Positions 11,601 through 24,272 are shown, counted from the stretch's first letter. The stretch: DNA of 64,000 nucleotides from Allacma fusca (GCA_947179485.1 OX359250.1:44179450-44243449), one strand, 5' to 3'. Program-made: numbers and translations. Notes: generated from the letters alone by a model not told the origin.

Positions 11601-14600
11601 TTGTGACAAATGTTTGAGTATGCATATATACTGTTCATGTTCACAAGAGCTATAATTTCCCAATTCCATACTAACCATATGCTTTCCCAGCACATTTGTA
11701 ATAATTATTATTTATGTCAAGTTCCTTTTCATATCGCTGTGAGATAAATTAGCACTAATTTTTTTTAACGGTGTGTTCAAATGAGAGTTTTGTGGAAATT
11801 ATTGAAAAAAAGGGAGTTCCTAACAATGAACATTTTTGTATTTGTTTTTTAAGCAATAATAATTTCTTGACCCCTCCTCCAGGTCAATCAAAGTTCAATT
11901 ATTCAATTTAGAATATGAGCGGATGAGATGGACTGGATAGGGATGTACTAGAACTATTGATCTCATTAGTTATTAAAAAATACGATACCATATGGGGTGT
12001 GTGGATTTTAGGATTTGATTTAAAAAGTCTGGATTTAATTTCACAGTCAGTAAATGTACATCAAATTTTTAAATCCATGTCGATGGGTCTGTGAAGATGG
12101 TGAGTATGCTACATCCCTCGACATCTTGGTCGTTGTCTAGTGTGAACGTTCCGAAAGGATGTAAAAAAAAACAGCGTAGGAGATAGGTAACCCGTACTAA
12201 TTACTACTGTAAATATCTGTACCTAAATATATGTATAGTATACATAAATGCCAAGGAGTTGGAGGAAGAAGCCCTAGCTTGACAAACAATGATTCTAAAA
12301 ATATCTAATTATGAACCGGAACTATAATGAATGTACATGAACACCTAATGCTTGTAAACAGGCTGTCCTCACGTAAGAAATGACATCCTGTCAATTTCGA
12401 TTTACTCCTACAAAATCCTGTAGGAATTTGATGAAAGTCAAGTTAACGAACATCGGGGTAAATGGATGACGAGGAAAAAAAATCTTCCGTGAGCTACACG
12501 CCTCCCACCATTGACATAATTACTCTATCTCCTTCTAATTATCTACCTAAAGTCAATTAAATTACGGGAAATAACACTACTATTGGTGTGGTTTGGGAGA
12601 TTTTGAACACTACTACTGTAATTAATTATTATTGTGAGCATATTATAGACATGGCTTTTGTGACTCAACGTATATCTAATACAGATATTACTATAACAAT
12701 AAGACATTGGAATTGCGTACTTAACTATCAAACAGTGTACATTTCCAATATACGTGTTGTGGTGATGTGCAATGACTCCGTGGTATGTCAGATTTATTAA
12801 ATTATATAATAAATAATTATCCAATACACAATTTTAGAGTAGGACTTCCTGTGTCAATCCACAGGTGAGTACATAAGTTTGTTGTTAAATTGCAAAAAAA
12901 AATTGCATTTTTTAATACTTCCTTCCGCTGAATGATGATAGAGTCCTCAGCTTATGGGGGTCATCTGAGTCAAAATTCTGCTTCTTGTGTCTACAATAAT
13001 AATAATTATTATTATTATTGATTCGGATAATTATAACTCAACGTGTGTGCACTAATATTTCCCAACCTTGTCGTAGGTCACGGACGGATAGTTTCAAAAC
13101 CAGGCTTGTTCGTGTTTAAGTGAGGTACCTTTCTTTCTTACAGTTACAGTGAAATTGATTGAAACTTTCCCATTAAAATAAAGTCAATGTCAGACATATG
13201 AGGTTACTACATTTGTAGCGTAGTTTTAAAATTGATGTTGAACGGACTGCTGTACTATAATAATAATAAGTTTTAAAATTTACTGTTGGATAGTAAATCC
13301 CAGCTGAGTGTGTTCCTTTTATTTATTAACATATATGCACTTCACTTTTCCCACATATAAAATTCTCCTTTTCAGGTTCATGCTCTTCATTCATTTTTGA
13401 GTGGGCTGGTATATAGACTCACAAATAAATAATTACATGTAGATACATATATACATATACAGCAGCATTAGCATCATGAATCATATTATATGAGAGTCAA
13501 AAGCAAGTAAGCATGGTCACAATCAAAACCAAATAATATTTGGGCTGAAAGAGTTTCAAGTGAAATTTGAAATATCTTCTGTACTTACGGCAAATCACAC
13601 TTTCATTTTTTCCCCCGTTGTTATGTGTATCTCGTGAAAGGAAAGGAGAGTGATGCCTGCAATCCTATTCATAATTAAGAATGACCAGAGAGTTAGAAAA
13701 GTGTATCGCCACAGAGCATCCCTGATTAAGGGAAGTTGCCAAAATCTGAAGCGGAACATCCACAGGAGACTTTCCTTCTGATTGTGAGTTACATACCATG
13801 AGCATGCCTATGACTATGACTCCATAATATGGGCGAAGATGAGATAAATCATTTCCTTTGCTTTGAGGAATTTAACCACAATTTGTGCTTCTCTCATTCA
13901 TTTTGCCTCAGTTATTTCAACGTATAAATAAATCATTAACTAGAATGCGGATTGATTACGAAAACAAGCATGACTTTTATTTACTATTTATTTATAACTA
14001 TTACGGACGTTGAGCTGGTAGCTCTTTATCATACAAACTTGTCACTACTAACTGCAACTCACCCCACTACTACAATTATTACGCTTTTAGAATTGCGTAT
14101 GTGTGTAGTTATTTCTGGCTAATGTCAACAGGATGAGAAAACCAGAATGATAAAATTGATAATGCATAATGCTATCGTTCGTGTGAAAAAAAATGTAGAT
14201 ACCAGATACATGATGGGACAGTATGTATGGCTGACACGAGGAGCCGGCTACTAAGAATTGTGTAATACAGAGATATTAGGCAAGATGTTCGATGTGTGCG
14301 TCTAGCGTGAGCATCCACAATTTGCACATTTATAGTGTCACTCCCGCTAAAGCTTTTGCAACATTTCATGCTTGTAATTCTTAGGAGTAACCAAAGTAAT
14401 AACACTGATGAGAGATGGCTTGCACACTTTGCACAGACACGACACAACACCGTTTTGAACAGGGTGCTCCTTAGCCTTTGACTTCCCTGGGTTCTGCAAG
14501 AGCCAATCATTCTACGAAATTGGACCAGGTTACAGAATTTCATTGCGGGAAGGGAAAAAAATAATTCCAAGATATCGGTCAACAATAATTTATTATTGTA

Positions 14601-14735
14601 AATAATTATTTCAGAAGTTATGACTAGGAAACGAAAACTTTTACTATTTAAACGAAACAAATCTTAAAAATCTTCTAATATTATACGCTAGAGGTCTAAT
14701 ATCCGTCATATGTATATGATAATCTCTTTTAACAT
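8673..14735. other. No recognised gene; possible tetraspanin 3' UTR, then intergenic
   Basis: I saw no conserved coding segment on either strand. The stretch is AT-rich with many short palindromic TAATTATTATT-type words (one long example at 12994-13020) and dispersed ATATGTACATA words. An AATAAATA near 11120 could end a long tetraspanin 3' UTR, but nothing else supports this. Confidence 0.5.
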
Positions 14736-15175
14736 TCAGAACTTCGTCCAGTCTTTGTGGATACAATCGCAGAAGCCAACCGTACCATTTTTCACGGCTT
14801 CCAGCACGTAAGTCATCTCGTCGTGCAAGTCACTTATCCTGGTGTTGTTGCTGGGAAATTTCTAACTCAGAAGCTCCTCGACGGTGCATTTCAAGTGGTC
14901 TTCCAAGTGCTCATGAGGATTTAAATCTGGAGAGTTTCCATACCATTCTGAATTCCCGACAAAGTCAATTCTAAGTTTTGGGTTACTTTTGCTTCCATGC
15001 AAGGAACATGGTATTGGAGAAACGTTCGAATTATTCTGAACGGATTACTTCGAATAATTTTTTTTCCTACCCAATAATACAATTTTGTACAAAAAAAAAC
15101 CCTTCTGTAATAATTGTGTAGTATGATTAGATCTTGGAGAAACTAAGGAGCCAAAGGTTATTAAGCACCCTGTTC
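14457..15175. repeat. Short inverted repeat flanking the Tc1-like fragment
   Basis: The sequence gaacagggtgct followed six bases later by cctttg occurs at 14457-14480. The reverse complement of the same arrangement, with identical spacing, lies at 15152-15175. The similarity fades beyond this core. The arms bracket the transposase fragment and could be remnants of the terminal inverted repeats, although the left arm lies about 255 bp beyond the transposase stop. A chance match cannot be excluded. Confidence 0.35.
14736..15050 (-). pseudogene. Decayed Tc1/mariner-type transposase fragment
   Basis: The minus strand encodes a C-terminal Tc1-like transposase segment. It reads, in order, LQYHVPCMEAKVTQ (corresponding to the family QxDNAPCHxAK block), a one-base frame change, then EWYGNSPDLNPHEHLEDHLK (the family SPDLNPIEhxW block). 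An internal TAG follows soon after, and a terminal region ends DWTKF and a stop at 14736-14738. The Asp expected in the first block is replaced (QYH), while the Glu after NP is kept. With a frameshift, a stop and a lost catalytic Asp, it cannot make an active enzyme. The N-terminal DNA-binding part was not recognised upstream. Flanking inverted sequence is reported separately. Confidence 0.72.
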
Positions 15176-17293
15176 ATGGACTCTTCATGTAGCACTGTCT
15201 GGTTTCTCAGGTCTAACAACAACGCATCAAGTAATTCAAGTAGAAAATTATTCGAGGAGTGGGGTAAGTCTCTTGTGTCTGGAACAATAAGGTTGCATGA
15301 GCGCAGTTCCATAGAAGGAATGATTTAATTCCCAATGACATTACTTACTCAGCTCTGTATATGTACTTACTTCCATTATCTTAATCTTACTGCATATATG
15401 TGTGTACAACCCAACTATAGGATTTTAAATGCACATGCTTTCGCATGTGTTTCTCCGGTTTCACATGTAACCAGATGAATCCAGTTGGAATTTGATGTGG
15501 CACACGCGTCTGGTGTCGCCAAAAGGGTAAATCAAGTCTGGCAATTAAAAACTACATTTGATCACTTGACGGAGATTCTGTTCCGTACAGTCAAATGTAA
15601 TGGGCTATTTGAAATGGTGGGAAACCGCATGTTACGTCAACGTGAGACTTGCCCAAAATTTTGGAGTGGAGCCATATTATCGTAGCTCTTATAAGTACAA
15701 TCTTATCAGTTAGAATTTTTTCCTAGGTCAAGTCAAGAACTTTTTTTCTTTTGTCTTCCTTTTCTTGTTCTCTGTATTGACTAGAATCAACGGGGAAAAA
15801 ATCTTTTAATTTGAGGCTCTTCCTGATGACCAAGTCGGTCATTTCGTTGTCTGGTTGACGACACGACTGTCTTTACTTTTGGGGGCAATTAAATCAGAGA
15901 CATGCATAATGTTGTATTTGTGTACCTACATATGTAATTACATGTAACCTTACTTACATGTAAACCGTTCTATGTAACTCTGACTTTAAGTGCAGCTGCG
16001 TACTAGCATCAACTTTACCTGTGTGTGTGTGGTACTCTCGCAAAATCACACTTTATAATAGTTAAGTGACATACGTCGTGTCGGACAAGGTGAATCGTTT
16101 AACGTAGTGTGCATTTGTTCTCTTTCCTCTTGGACTCCCAGGTTTTGGTAAGAGCTATTATATATTTTAGCTCTCTGGGTCTAAACACGGATTGTGAGTC
16201 AACATTTTTTTCACACGAGGGATACAAAACAGACCAAATTGGATTAAAACGTAAGAAAGCGAGTAGCGTGTGAGCGTTACACACCATTTATTTAAAGTCG
16301 TTGGTGTTCAGAAATTTTACTGCCTCTAGTCTGACAATTTTTTTACTGCCTATACGAAGCTTCAACTAAAGCAAACAACAAAAGGACTGTAACGAGTCCA
16401 TAAACCCAAAGGTCTCCCAAAAATGTAGAATTGTTTTTATGTCAAATAATTATAACACGTTGGGGGCAGTGAGTTAAAACAGCCCAGTTTCAAGTCGCCC
16501 TTAAGCTATGGATATGTAATATGTGTCCATTGCAATGGAATTAGAATCTGTGATTCTGAATCTCATCACTCTTGACCACTAATACTGATCAGTGTCGAGA
16601 TAAATTCATTGGGAAATTCCGTACGTCTGTAGGAATCTATAGGAAATAGGAGAGATTTCAAGTAGATATGTCACTTTACTGTATCTATGCATTAGTACAT
16701 TTTCATAGTACATTTTCAAGTTGTCTCAGATTTGTGCGTCTGTCAGCCTTCAGGACAAGTCGAAGTTTATGTTCGAGAAAGTGCTATTTATAAATCCCTG
16801 GAAGCTCATGGAGCCCACACTTAAAATAAATTCAAGCGCATTTGTCCCATTGGTATAGGACTATAGGATATATGCAGTTCATTCATAAGTAGTCAAAAGA
16901 TTTTACTGCGGATGTTTTCCTCATTTGACTACTTTTACCAAATCCCCTCTCAGATGTGTGCTATGCTTTCAATAGTAAACACACTACTAAAATGTAAGTA
17001 ATGAATTAATGCATGCCTAACTGGATTATAGTCGTGTGGCATGTCAGTCTCAATGTTATGAATCTTTGAAAGTACTACAAACCCACTGCAGTATCACTCC
17101 CAGATTGTATTTCCTCTGCTGATGGGAAAGAATCAAAAAATTAGTAGTCAAGAGATTCATACACTCACAAAAGAATTTGATCAACATCAGAGTCAATACT
17201 CCATGTATCTGATAGTTTTGCCTGATTGCATTCCGGAAGGAAATTGTAATAATGATGACTTCTCTGAACGTGCTCTTCAATCAGCAATTTTGC

Positions 17294-17312
17294 CCTCTCT
17301 CTCTCTCTCTCT
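17294..17312. repeat. (CT)n microsatellite
   Basis: About nine uninterrupted CT units lie in otherwise mixed sequence. Confidence 0.9.
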
Positions 17313-17553
17313 CCATTCATCACATTTCATTTCAAGTCAATAATTTGGAAATTCACTAACTTTATTGAACAGAGGCATTCATGCACAGCCTTTGGATTTT
17401 CTGGTATTCACTTGCACTATTCAGAATGGAGCAGGAGAATCTTATGGCATTTGTAATACGAATCCAAAGTGTGCATAATTTGATTCCCGTCTCATTTCAG
17501 TGAGTCCTCACCGACCCAACCTTTTATTTTGCTTGCAGCTCCTTATTTTATTC

Positions 17554-17589
17554 CATGCCTGTATACAATAACATGCCTGTATACAATAA
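17554..17589. repeat. Tandem duplication of an 18-bp unit
   Basis: Two adjacent identical copies of catgcctgtatacaataa are seen, with no divergence between them, which suggests a recent duplication. Confidence 0.9.
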
Positions 17590-19183
17590 CGATACTCAAA
17601 GCAAAACAACTGTACTGCTTCCATACAAATGTAAGAATACTGACTTGGCAAGAAATTGAATAAGCTGTCATTCGACATTTAAGTTGATGTCTATACAGTT
17701 TATGGTGGATGAAGAGCCAAAATGAGCAAAGTACATTAAAAGTTTAAAGGTTTAAAGCAAAATGGATATTGCTAGTAGATTATGTAAAGAAAATAAATAT
17801 AGAAGTGTTTAAAATTTTAAAGCAATAACCAAGTTCATTTTGTTGTGTGCGGATTGATTGTACGATTGTACGTATCACAACAGTAAGCCTAATATACATA
17901 GCCCCTCTATAAAATCCGGCCTTGTTTGAAGGGGCAAAAGTAGCTTATAAAAGACGAGTACAGATGCAATGCTACACAAATGTGTATACCCAAAAGCCTT
18001 TAAAAGTCCTCCGAAAGTAATCCCTGATTTTGTAAAATAATGTAAACATATTTTAAATACTTATTTCCTACTATTATTCTTGAATGACTCCTATATTTTC
18101 CAACGGACAATGAAATTATTACAAAATTAAGTAATGCATGCAATTATTACAAAGTGTTAGTAACGGCTTACGACAGGAAAAATAGATAGCTGCAGTAACA
18201 TTAAAATATAACATCATAACCAGAATAGATAAAAATCTGAATGACTTCAAAAATGTCGGCGGAGTTTCAGCCCCAACTCATAGTACAATCTGGTTTTTAT
18301 CAAAGGATTTTACGTATAAATGACAATATAATTTCAAGGTTCAAATTAAAAGTCAACATATAGCTGATATGATGTAATATGCATAGTTTATGAGCGAGTA
18401 CAAACAGCTAGGGCAGAGCAAATGAAGTATTATTTGATAAGCTCTATTCCTAGCGTGCTGCTATAATCATTCAGATAATTTTTTTGTATAAGAAAAAGAG
18501 GTAACTGGAATGTAGTTCAAGTTCAAGTGTCAATCATTTTGAAACAAGTTAACAATTTAAAGGGTATTAGTATTTGTACAGGGATGATTGCATGTTTGCA
18601 AATCTCATCCAGCTACAAAGTCTGTAAGTAAGAATCACGCCTGTATACGTGTGTGTGCACATGCATAGGGACATGTAATTGGGGTGTTGAGCGTATGCTC
18701 AGGCCTGTATTTATGCATTGAAGCGGTCCCTTTTTACGTCATCAACAGGATTTATAATATTTAGTTGGAGATCGGATCAAAGTCCAATGCCACAAAGTAT
18801 TACAAGAAACAAATTAAGAATTTAAATAAATACTTCACTCAGTCTGTACCTCATCATCCCCAACATGTTCGCAGTTCAAGTCAAGGAGTACATAGGGAAG
18901 GCGTTTAAATGCACCTGTCTACACTCATCTAGCTACGTGTATTACATATTATGTAATCTTCATTGTTGTTTTATCCTACAAGAAAAAATGCTAGCAATAA
19001 TTATTACAGTAAAGCAGTTATACAGTGAAGGATAATAATTTACTATCACATTATTATTTCACACCAGTATGACGGCTATATCTACCAGAAACACCAGGGT
19101 ATTAATACCATTCTGGAATATGCACTTACAAAATGAATTTAAGACTATATGTCAGCTTTCAATACTACATAATATTACAATCC

Positions 19184-19860
19184 CGCTATAACGGCAAGAT
19201 CTGTACGTACATTGCTTATATATTCATTTATTAACGGCTGGGCTTAAACCTTTTACCTGTCCCAGACCCAAAATATACACAATACTTATGAAAGTCCTTA
19301 TAACGGATACTTTCTATAGTAGATGAAAATCTGTCCTCCCAGAGGCTCAATAAATCGACTACAATAAGCTATTATCAAACACTTGGCCATAACAATGTTT
19401 TTACTAAATACATAGGAAGTGACAAATTTGTCAAACGGATTGAAGTCTTTAACCTTTGAAACTGAAGTTTAAGTGACTACAAAAGTTACAAAATAACCGG
19501 TTGCGGGGGAATATCAAACAAACCCTCCTTTCAAAGGCCATCGTCGGAGATAGAAAAATGTCAGGAAGTCCTCTCCTGAAGAATGAAATCCTAAAGTTTT
19601 TCTCATCTTTCTTCAACTTTTTGAAATTAACCCCTTTAATAGCTTCCTAATACCTCCAAAAGCTCCAAAATGGGCTTTTAGTAGTAGCATTTCTCTTGAC
19701 CGGAGGAAAAAACATTTTGGGACGACTAAAAGGCCCTGCCCCATCTTCCCTTCCCATGTTTATGAGGACAAGGGCATGAGATTTAGACCCAACAAAAACT
19801 CTCCGTTAAATCCAGTCATCATGCCAGATTTAACTATGGGGCCGTCCGTTATAGCGAAGT
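19184..19860. mobile_element. Possible pogo/Tigger-like DNA transposon remnant
   Basis: The word cgctataacgg at 19184-19194 is matched by its exact reverse complement ccgttatagcg at 19846-19856. Related words (ccttataacggatac near 19296, gtccgttacactgag near 19874, ttccgtatagtggag near 19896) cluster here. The CTATAACGG / CCGTTATAGCG style is typical of terminal repeats of pogo/Tigger-like elements. No transposase domain is recognisable between the arms, and I could not define target-site duplications, so the ends are approximate. Confidence 0.4.
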
Positions 19861-20730
19861 TACCACAAAAATGTCCGTTACACTGAGCCGCAGCTTCCGT
19901 ATAGTGGAGTTTTAAGCTTACAATTAGTTTGGAGTTTGATACGCAAACTGACGACAGTGAGTCTACTCATAGATATAAATGAGACACCGGCTCATATGTT
20001 TACATGGAACAAATAATCCCTCCAGAGTTACATGTACTTTATTATTACAATTACTGGGAACCTCTAGCATTATTTCCATAGAGATACGTCACAAACCCAT
20101 TCCTATTTGACTTGTTGGCTAGACACAGTTTTATCAAAGCCGTTGATTAATTACTAAATCCACAGCTTGTTCAACTATACGAAGGTTACAGAGATTTCAA
20201 ATATTTTTTAGCAAGTAGTGTGAACATTAAAGGTGGGGAAGGACTATGAGAGAGGGGCAGGAGTCAGAGTCAGAGCAGACACACACAGGGTCATGTCCAC
20301 CAGTCCTCCTGATTGATGATAAATAGCATTTAAAAAAATAATATAAGTATATAAGTATCCCCTGTAAGTCCATGGACTAACAACGTGGTGGAAAAAAATT
20401 GACGGTGAGGGAGTCATCATAGTGAGCACTACCTCAAAAAAGGTATACAGATTGTGCATTGACTGCATTTAATAGTTGAGATGTCGGAGATATCCCACTA
20501 TTCCCATTCCCACTGATGCACTCAGGAGTTTCAGCGCCGAATGTTTAAAAGCATCCCAGCAGGGGACAAGCGACGAGGAGAGCTAAGAACTTCACAACGT
20601 GCTACTCCTATGATATAGTATTCCTACAACAGTGTCATTCCCTACTATACAATCCTCATTCCGCAGTCATCAGCACTGGCAAGTCTATATATTATGCTTG
20701 ACTCAATCATTTTTCCTCAAAAATTTTAAC
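19861..20730. other. No recognised gene; likely ttd14 upstream region
   Basis: I recognise no coding family. Several short open segments near 20460-20600 have plausible splice-acceptor tracts but cannot be joined in frame to anything known. The promoter of the ttd14 gene may lie in this stretch. Confidence 0.4.
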
Positions 20731-20832
20731 AGAGCGGAGGAGGACCACACTATTAGCCTTACGGAGGTCGTGCACTGTTCCCACCGGGCTACTACTCCTG
20801 GGCCCACTCCTCTCAACTCATTGTACGACAAC
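20731..20832 (+). other. Candidate exon, probably 5' UTR of ttd14
   Basis: A pyrimidine-rich tract ending ttaacag at 20730 and a consensus donor, gtaagtatc, starting at 20833 bracket 102 nt. The segment has no ATG start in the long open frame. If spliced to the acceptor atttcag just before 22099, it would sit in the 5' UTR of the TTD14 mRNA, because an in-frame TAA stands six bases before that ATG. It could instead be a coding exon of an unrecognised gene: two frames are open across it, one ending in NSLYDN. Confidence 0.35.
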
Positions 20833-22098
20833 GTAAGTATCATTTATATCATTTATTTCTTAAGAAATTCATTTATTAATTAATGAGCTCAGGGGATGTT
20901 GTTACATTTTAAATAAATATTTTAATAATTATTATTGTTATTGTTTTGTCGCAGTAAGGGGCAGTGGTTGAGGGAAGCTTTAGTACTGGTAGCTGTAATT
21001 GAGTGTTCCGGTATATTTAATGTCTACTTGATTTTTTTTGGGGTCTTTTATGTATTCTTTATTTATTTTTTGTGTAATGGGATATTTGTGTAATGGATTT
21101 ATTTGTAGGGACCAGTTTAGGTACTTTGGGTTGTTTCTGTTCCAGCAGGAGTCATAGGAGTTAAACTACAACAATGACACCAGAGCTCCATATTTATGTA
21201 GTGTGTTGTGGGGCATGTTTGAAAGAGTTTTTTTTTTGTGTGCTTATATAATTTATTGTATATATTAATTTTTTAAGAACTTGATTTATAGGATTCCCGC
21301 TGAGGGTGGGATGATGAATAAATTTATTATTATGTAATATGTACATAGGTTGCCCTTGGTAGCAATTACCGGTAACAGGTTGAGCGAGGATATTAGCACT
21401 GAGCGTTTAAAGGAGAAGGATTGGTAGGTGTGCGGAAGCTTGGGGAATTATCCTTTTCAATTAACCTTTGGAGGATGTACTGAAGCATTGTGTGGGCTTA
21501 ATGAAGGGATCGGACAATTTGTTTCGTAGTAGCTCGACTCCTGTTGTGTGTGGTGGAACGCTCTCTGTGAACCTTAGTCTCAGGGGCATTTGTTGGTGTG
21601 GTTACTCTGCAATGATTTTTTAAGCCATTGGAAGCCGTTAGAGTTTAGCTAATTGAGGTGGACGTTGTTTTTTTTCTCTTAGAAATCAAGGTAGCATTAC
21701 TATTGTTTCAAATGGGATGGGAAAGTATTGAGGGGTTGTAGTGTTGGATATTGTAATGTGAATGATAGGGAGCGTTTAACTAGATGGGTAGAGTAATTTG
21801 ATAGATTATGAGCTTATAAGATATGAATTTTTGAAGTTTAACGTAATGTGCTAACTGGGATTCAGTGAGCTGCATATGCCGGTTGATTGTGGTGTGTGCA
21901 GTATTTGAGCAGGCTTTTGGAAGTTTGGTGTTGTCAGTGAGTTTGAACTTTACAGCGGGCTAAGGACTGATATTATTTTTGTGTGTTTCTGCTGCACCGC
22001 TTCTTAATAATTGGGGTGTTATGGTTTTTATTAATGGTTTTATGATGTGTATATTATTGAATAGTTGTACTAATAACTATTGCATTGTAATAGATTTC
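20833..22098. other. Probable 5' UTR intron of ttd14
   Basis: This is T- and G-rich sequence without recognisable coding content, lying between a consensus donor and the acceptor gatttcag. It carries several poly-T tracts. The intron assignment depends on the upstream candidate exon being real. Confidence 0.35.
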
Positions 22099-22123
22099 AG
22101 GTTTCCTGCGGCTTGGGTAAAAA

Positions 22124-22729
22124 ATGGAAACGAGTGTGGAGAAGAGTAACGGTCATCATACGGAGAATGGGAAGAATGGTCACTATCAGAATGGGAACGG
22201 GACCAATGATGTTGCTGTAAACGGTGTCAATGGTGATTACGTTGAGGAACTGGTGAAAGCGAGTGGCAGTAATAGAACGAAAATTGGGAAGAAAGTTTAC
22301 AAAGTTGTGTTGACCGGAGGACCATGTGGCGGTAAGACAACTTGTCAGACCAGGTTGTGCACATTTTTTGAGAATCTTGGCTGGAAAGTACTCCGTGTCC
22401 CGGAGACTGCGACGGTGCTGTTAGGTGGAGGAATCAAATTTTCTGAACTGACGGAAGAACAAGGAGTGGACTTTCAGGAAGAACTTCTCCGGACTATGAT
22501 GCAAATAGAGTCGGTTTTCTTTGATGTGGCAGAGAAATTGAATCGAGATGTTTTGGTTATCTGTGACCGGGGTACGATGGACGCTTCTGCGTTTATTTCT
22601 TCAGAGCAGTGGGAACGAATCCTGCAGAAAAATGGGTGGAATGAAATTGAACTGCGGGATACCCGCTACAATCAAATCATTCACATGGTTTCAGCTGCCA
22701 ATGGAGCTGAGGAATTTTACACCCTAGAG
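22124..22729 (+). CDS. ttd14: ttd14 coding exon 1 (P-loop NTPase part)
   Basis: This exon has 202 codons ending FYTLE, followed by gtgaga. It holds the disordered Asn/Gly-rich N-terminus and most of the nucleotide-binding domain, with an intact P-loop Lys71-Thr72. The ATG context (aaaaaATGG) is favourable. Confidence 0.93.
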
Positions 22730-23671
22730 GTGAGATCGAGTATTTGTTTACTTTTGTTCAGAGCAGGTGTAGTGTTTTGGCAGGTTGTTTGTCAGTCATG
22801 TTGTTAAAGGTAACGACTTCATTAATGTTGCAGTACTCAGGTTTTTTGTATTCAATAATTTTGAATACAGGATCATGCTGCTCGGTCGGAAGGACTGGAC
22901 TTGGCACGTGAGTTGGACCACAAAGCAGCCCAGGCCTGGGTCGGTCATCCGTACTTTGACGTGGTGGATAATTCCACGGATTTTGAAACGAAAATTTACA
23001 GAATGATTGAGGTGGTTTGTTCCAAACTGGGCGTGAACGTCCAGGATCGTTTGCAGCAAAATTCCAAGAAACAGAAATTCCTTGTTCGGGGACCTCTACC
23101 TCCAAACCATGCTTTTCCATCTGGGTTCCAAGATTTCAGCATCTTTCATGACTATCTTAAAGTTAGCGGTCCGCGAATGCAGGCTCGGCTTCGAAAACGT
23201 GGTCAGAAAGGTCGCTGGACCTACACGTATACTGTTCGTAAGCCTGAACTCAATAATCAGATAGTCGAAGTAAAAACAGCCTTGAGTCACAGAGATTATC
23301 TTAACATGCTGGCTCAGAAGGATCACAAGCATATGACGGTTTGCAAAACTCGACGATGCTTCCTCCACAACGATCAGTACTTCCAGCTGGATATCTATAA
23401 ACAGCCATCTCATCCTAGATGCAAGGGATTGATTCTTCTTGAGACGTACAGTACTGTGAGCGGGAATGAACTATATAACCGGCTACCTCTGTTCCTCAAC
23501 ATTGTCAAAGAGGTCACTGGCGACGCGAGCTACTCCATGTTCAACTTGTCTCTGAAAGATAGTTGGCACAATAATCAGCACTTCTGCAAAAGTTTGTCTT
23601 GCCAAGCAACGGATTCCAATGGCTCAGAATGCACTAGCGAGACAAACCTGTCAGGTAATAGTAGTGCCTGA
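22124..23671 (+). CDS. ttd14: TRPL translocation defect 14 (TTD14)-like protein, two exons
   Basis: The coding exons are 22124-22729 and 22871-23671, joined in phase 0 across a 141-bp intron (donor gtgaga, acceptor aatacag), giving 468 aa. After a low-complexity N-terminus rich in Asn, Gly and His (about 1-58), a P-loop NTPase fold of the AAA_28 type begins with [13 protein letters not shown] (P-loop 65-73). It includes [10 protein letters not shown] around 147-155 and a lid-like [12 protein letters not shown] (207-218). A C-terminal CYTH/triphosphatase-like domain starts near 270 (KFLVRGP) and holds [30 protein letters not shown] and LILLETYS. Drosophila TTD14, as I recall, binds GTP and PtdIns(3)P and is needed for light-dependent movement of the TRPL channel from the rhabdomere. 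The start is fixed by an in-frame TAA six bases upstream. Function in this organism is inferred from family membership. Confidence 0.93.
22871..23671 (+). CDS. ttd14: ttd14 coding exon 2 (NTPase end and CYTH-like domain)
   Basis: The exon starts immediately after aatacag with [16 protein letters not shown], which completes the NTPase domain, so it begins 30 bases before the first ATG of the frame. It runs through the triphosphatase-like domain to TGA. The Ser/Asn-rich tail of the last 25 residues looks disordered. Frames on the opposite strand across this exon are shadows. Confidence 0.93.
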   Translation, partial: DHAARSEGLDLARELDHKAAQAWVGHPYFDVVDNSTDFETKIYRMIEVVCSKLGVNVQDRLQQNSKKQKFLVRGPLPPNHAFPSGFQDFSIFHDYLKVSGPRMQARLRKRGQKGRWTYTYTVRKPELNNQIVEVKTALSHRDYLNMLAQKDHKHMTVCKTRRCFLHNDQYFQLDIYKQPSHPRCKGLILLETYSTVSGNELYNRLPLFLNIVKEVTGDASYSMFNLSLKDSWHNNQHFCKSLSCQATDSNGSECTSETNLSGNSSA

Positions 23672-24272
23672 GCTTGGTCGTCCCACGTTGTCGTAGATAT
23701 GAAGATGTGCAGGGTTAATTGAACATGTACGTATAACTAAAACTGTTTCAATGGGAGGAAAGTAGCAGATGGTACTAATGATTTTCATTCTTACTCTTGT
23801 AAATCTTTTCTCCACTATGGAGTATTATTGCCAGCGGGGATTTTATGTACTTACATATATACGCTTTTAAAATACTTTAGTATTAACTGATCATGTAATT
23901 TGTATTCAATTTTAATCAGGCATTCGTCGTTGATGAGTGACGACATATTTGTGTGATTTAGTTAGCTTACGTTTAGACGCATTCATATGAAAGAATAATT
24001 ATTTTTGATTTGACGCATCACTACTGTACGTTGTACGTACTTTTTACTGTTTATATAGCACTGTTTATAGTACCTACATATTTTGCACCGATGAATGTGT
24101 GTAGCCCCTTAAATACCATAAATCGAACATCGCTACGGGTCTACCTACAAAATATTATTTTAATTATATTAATCTTGACAATTGAAGAAGTGTAAACGTG
24201 CGGAACATTGAATCCGCATATGCGTACATAGTCAGTGCACAATGCTTGCAATCTTTTCTTGCGTGAATCTCA

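Larger units (their letters stand above)
15176..19183. other. No recognised gene
   Basis: Only short unassigned open frames are present. There is a small perfect hairpin near 15433 (CACATGC, 4-nt loop, GCATGTG), a CT microsatellite at 17294-17312 and a tandem 18-bp duplication at 17554-17589. A CCCCTCTATAAAATCC word near 17904 resembles the ends of some pogo-type elements, but I could not delimit an element there. Confidence 0.5.

Noticed and set aside
14172-14660. 162-codon minus-strand frame, the longest unassigned one
   Set aside because: It overlaps one arm of the inverted repeat near the Tc1 relic and shows no domain. Its composition (many Ser, Leu, Arg, Cys) fits a chance frame in transposon-derived sequence.
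22758-23413. Minus-strand and alternate-frame open stretches across ttd14 exon 2
   Set aside because: They are shadows of the strongly supported TTD14 coding frame.
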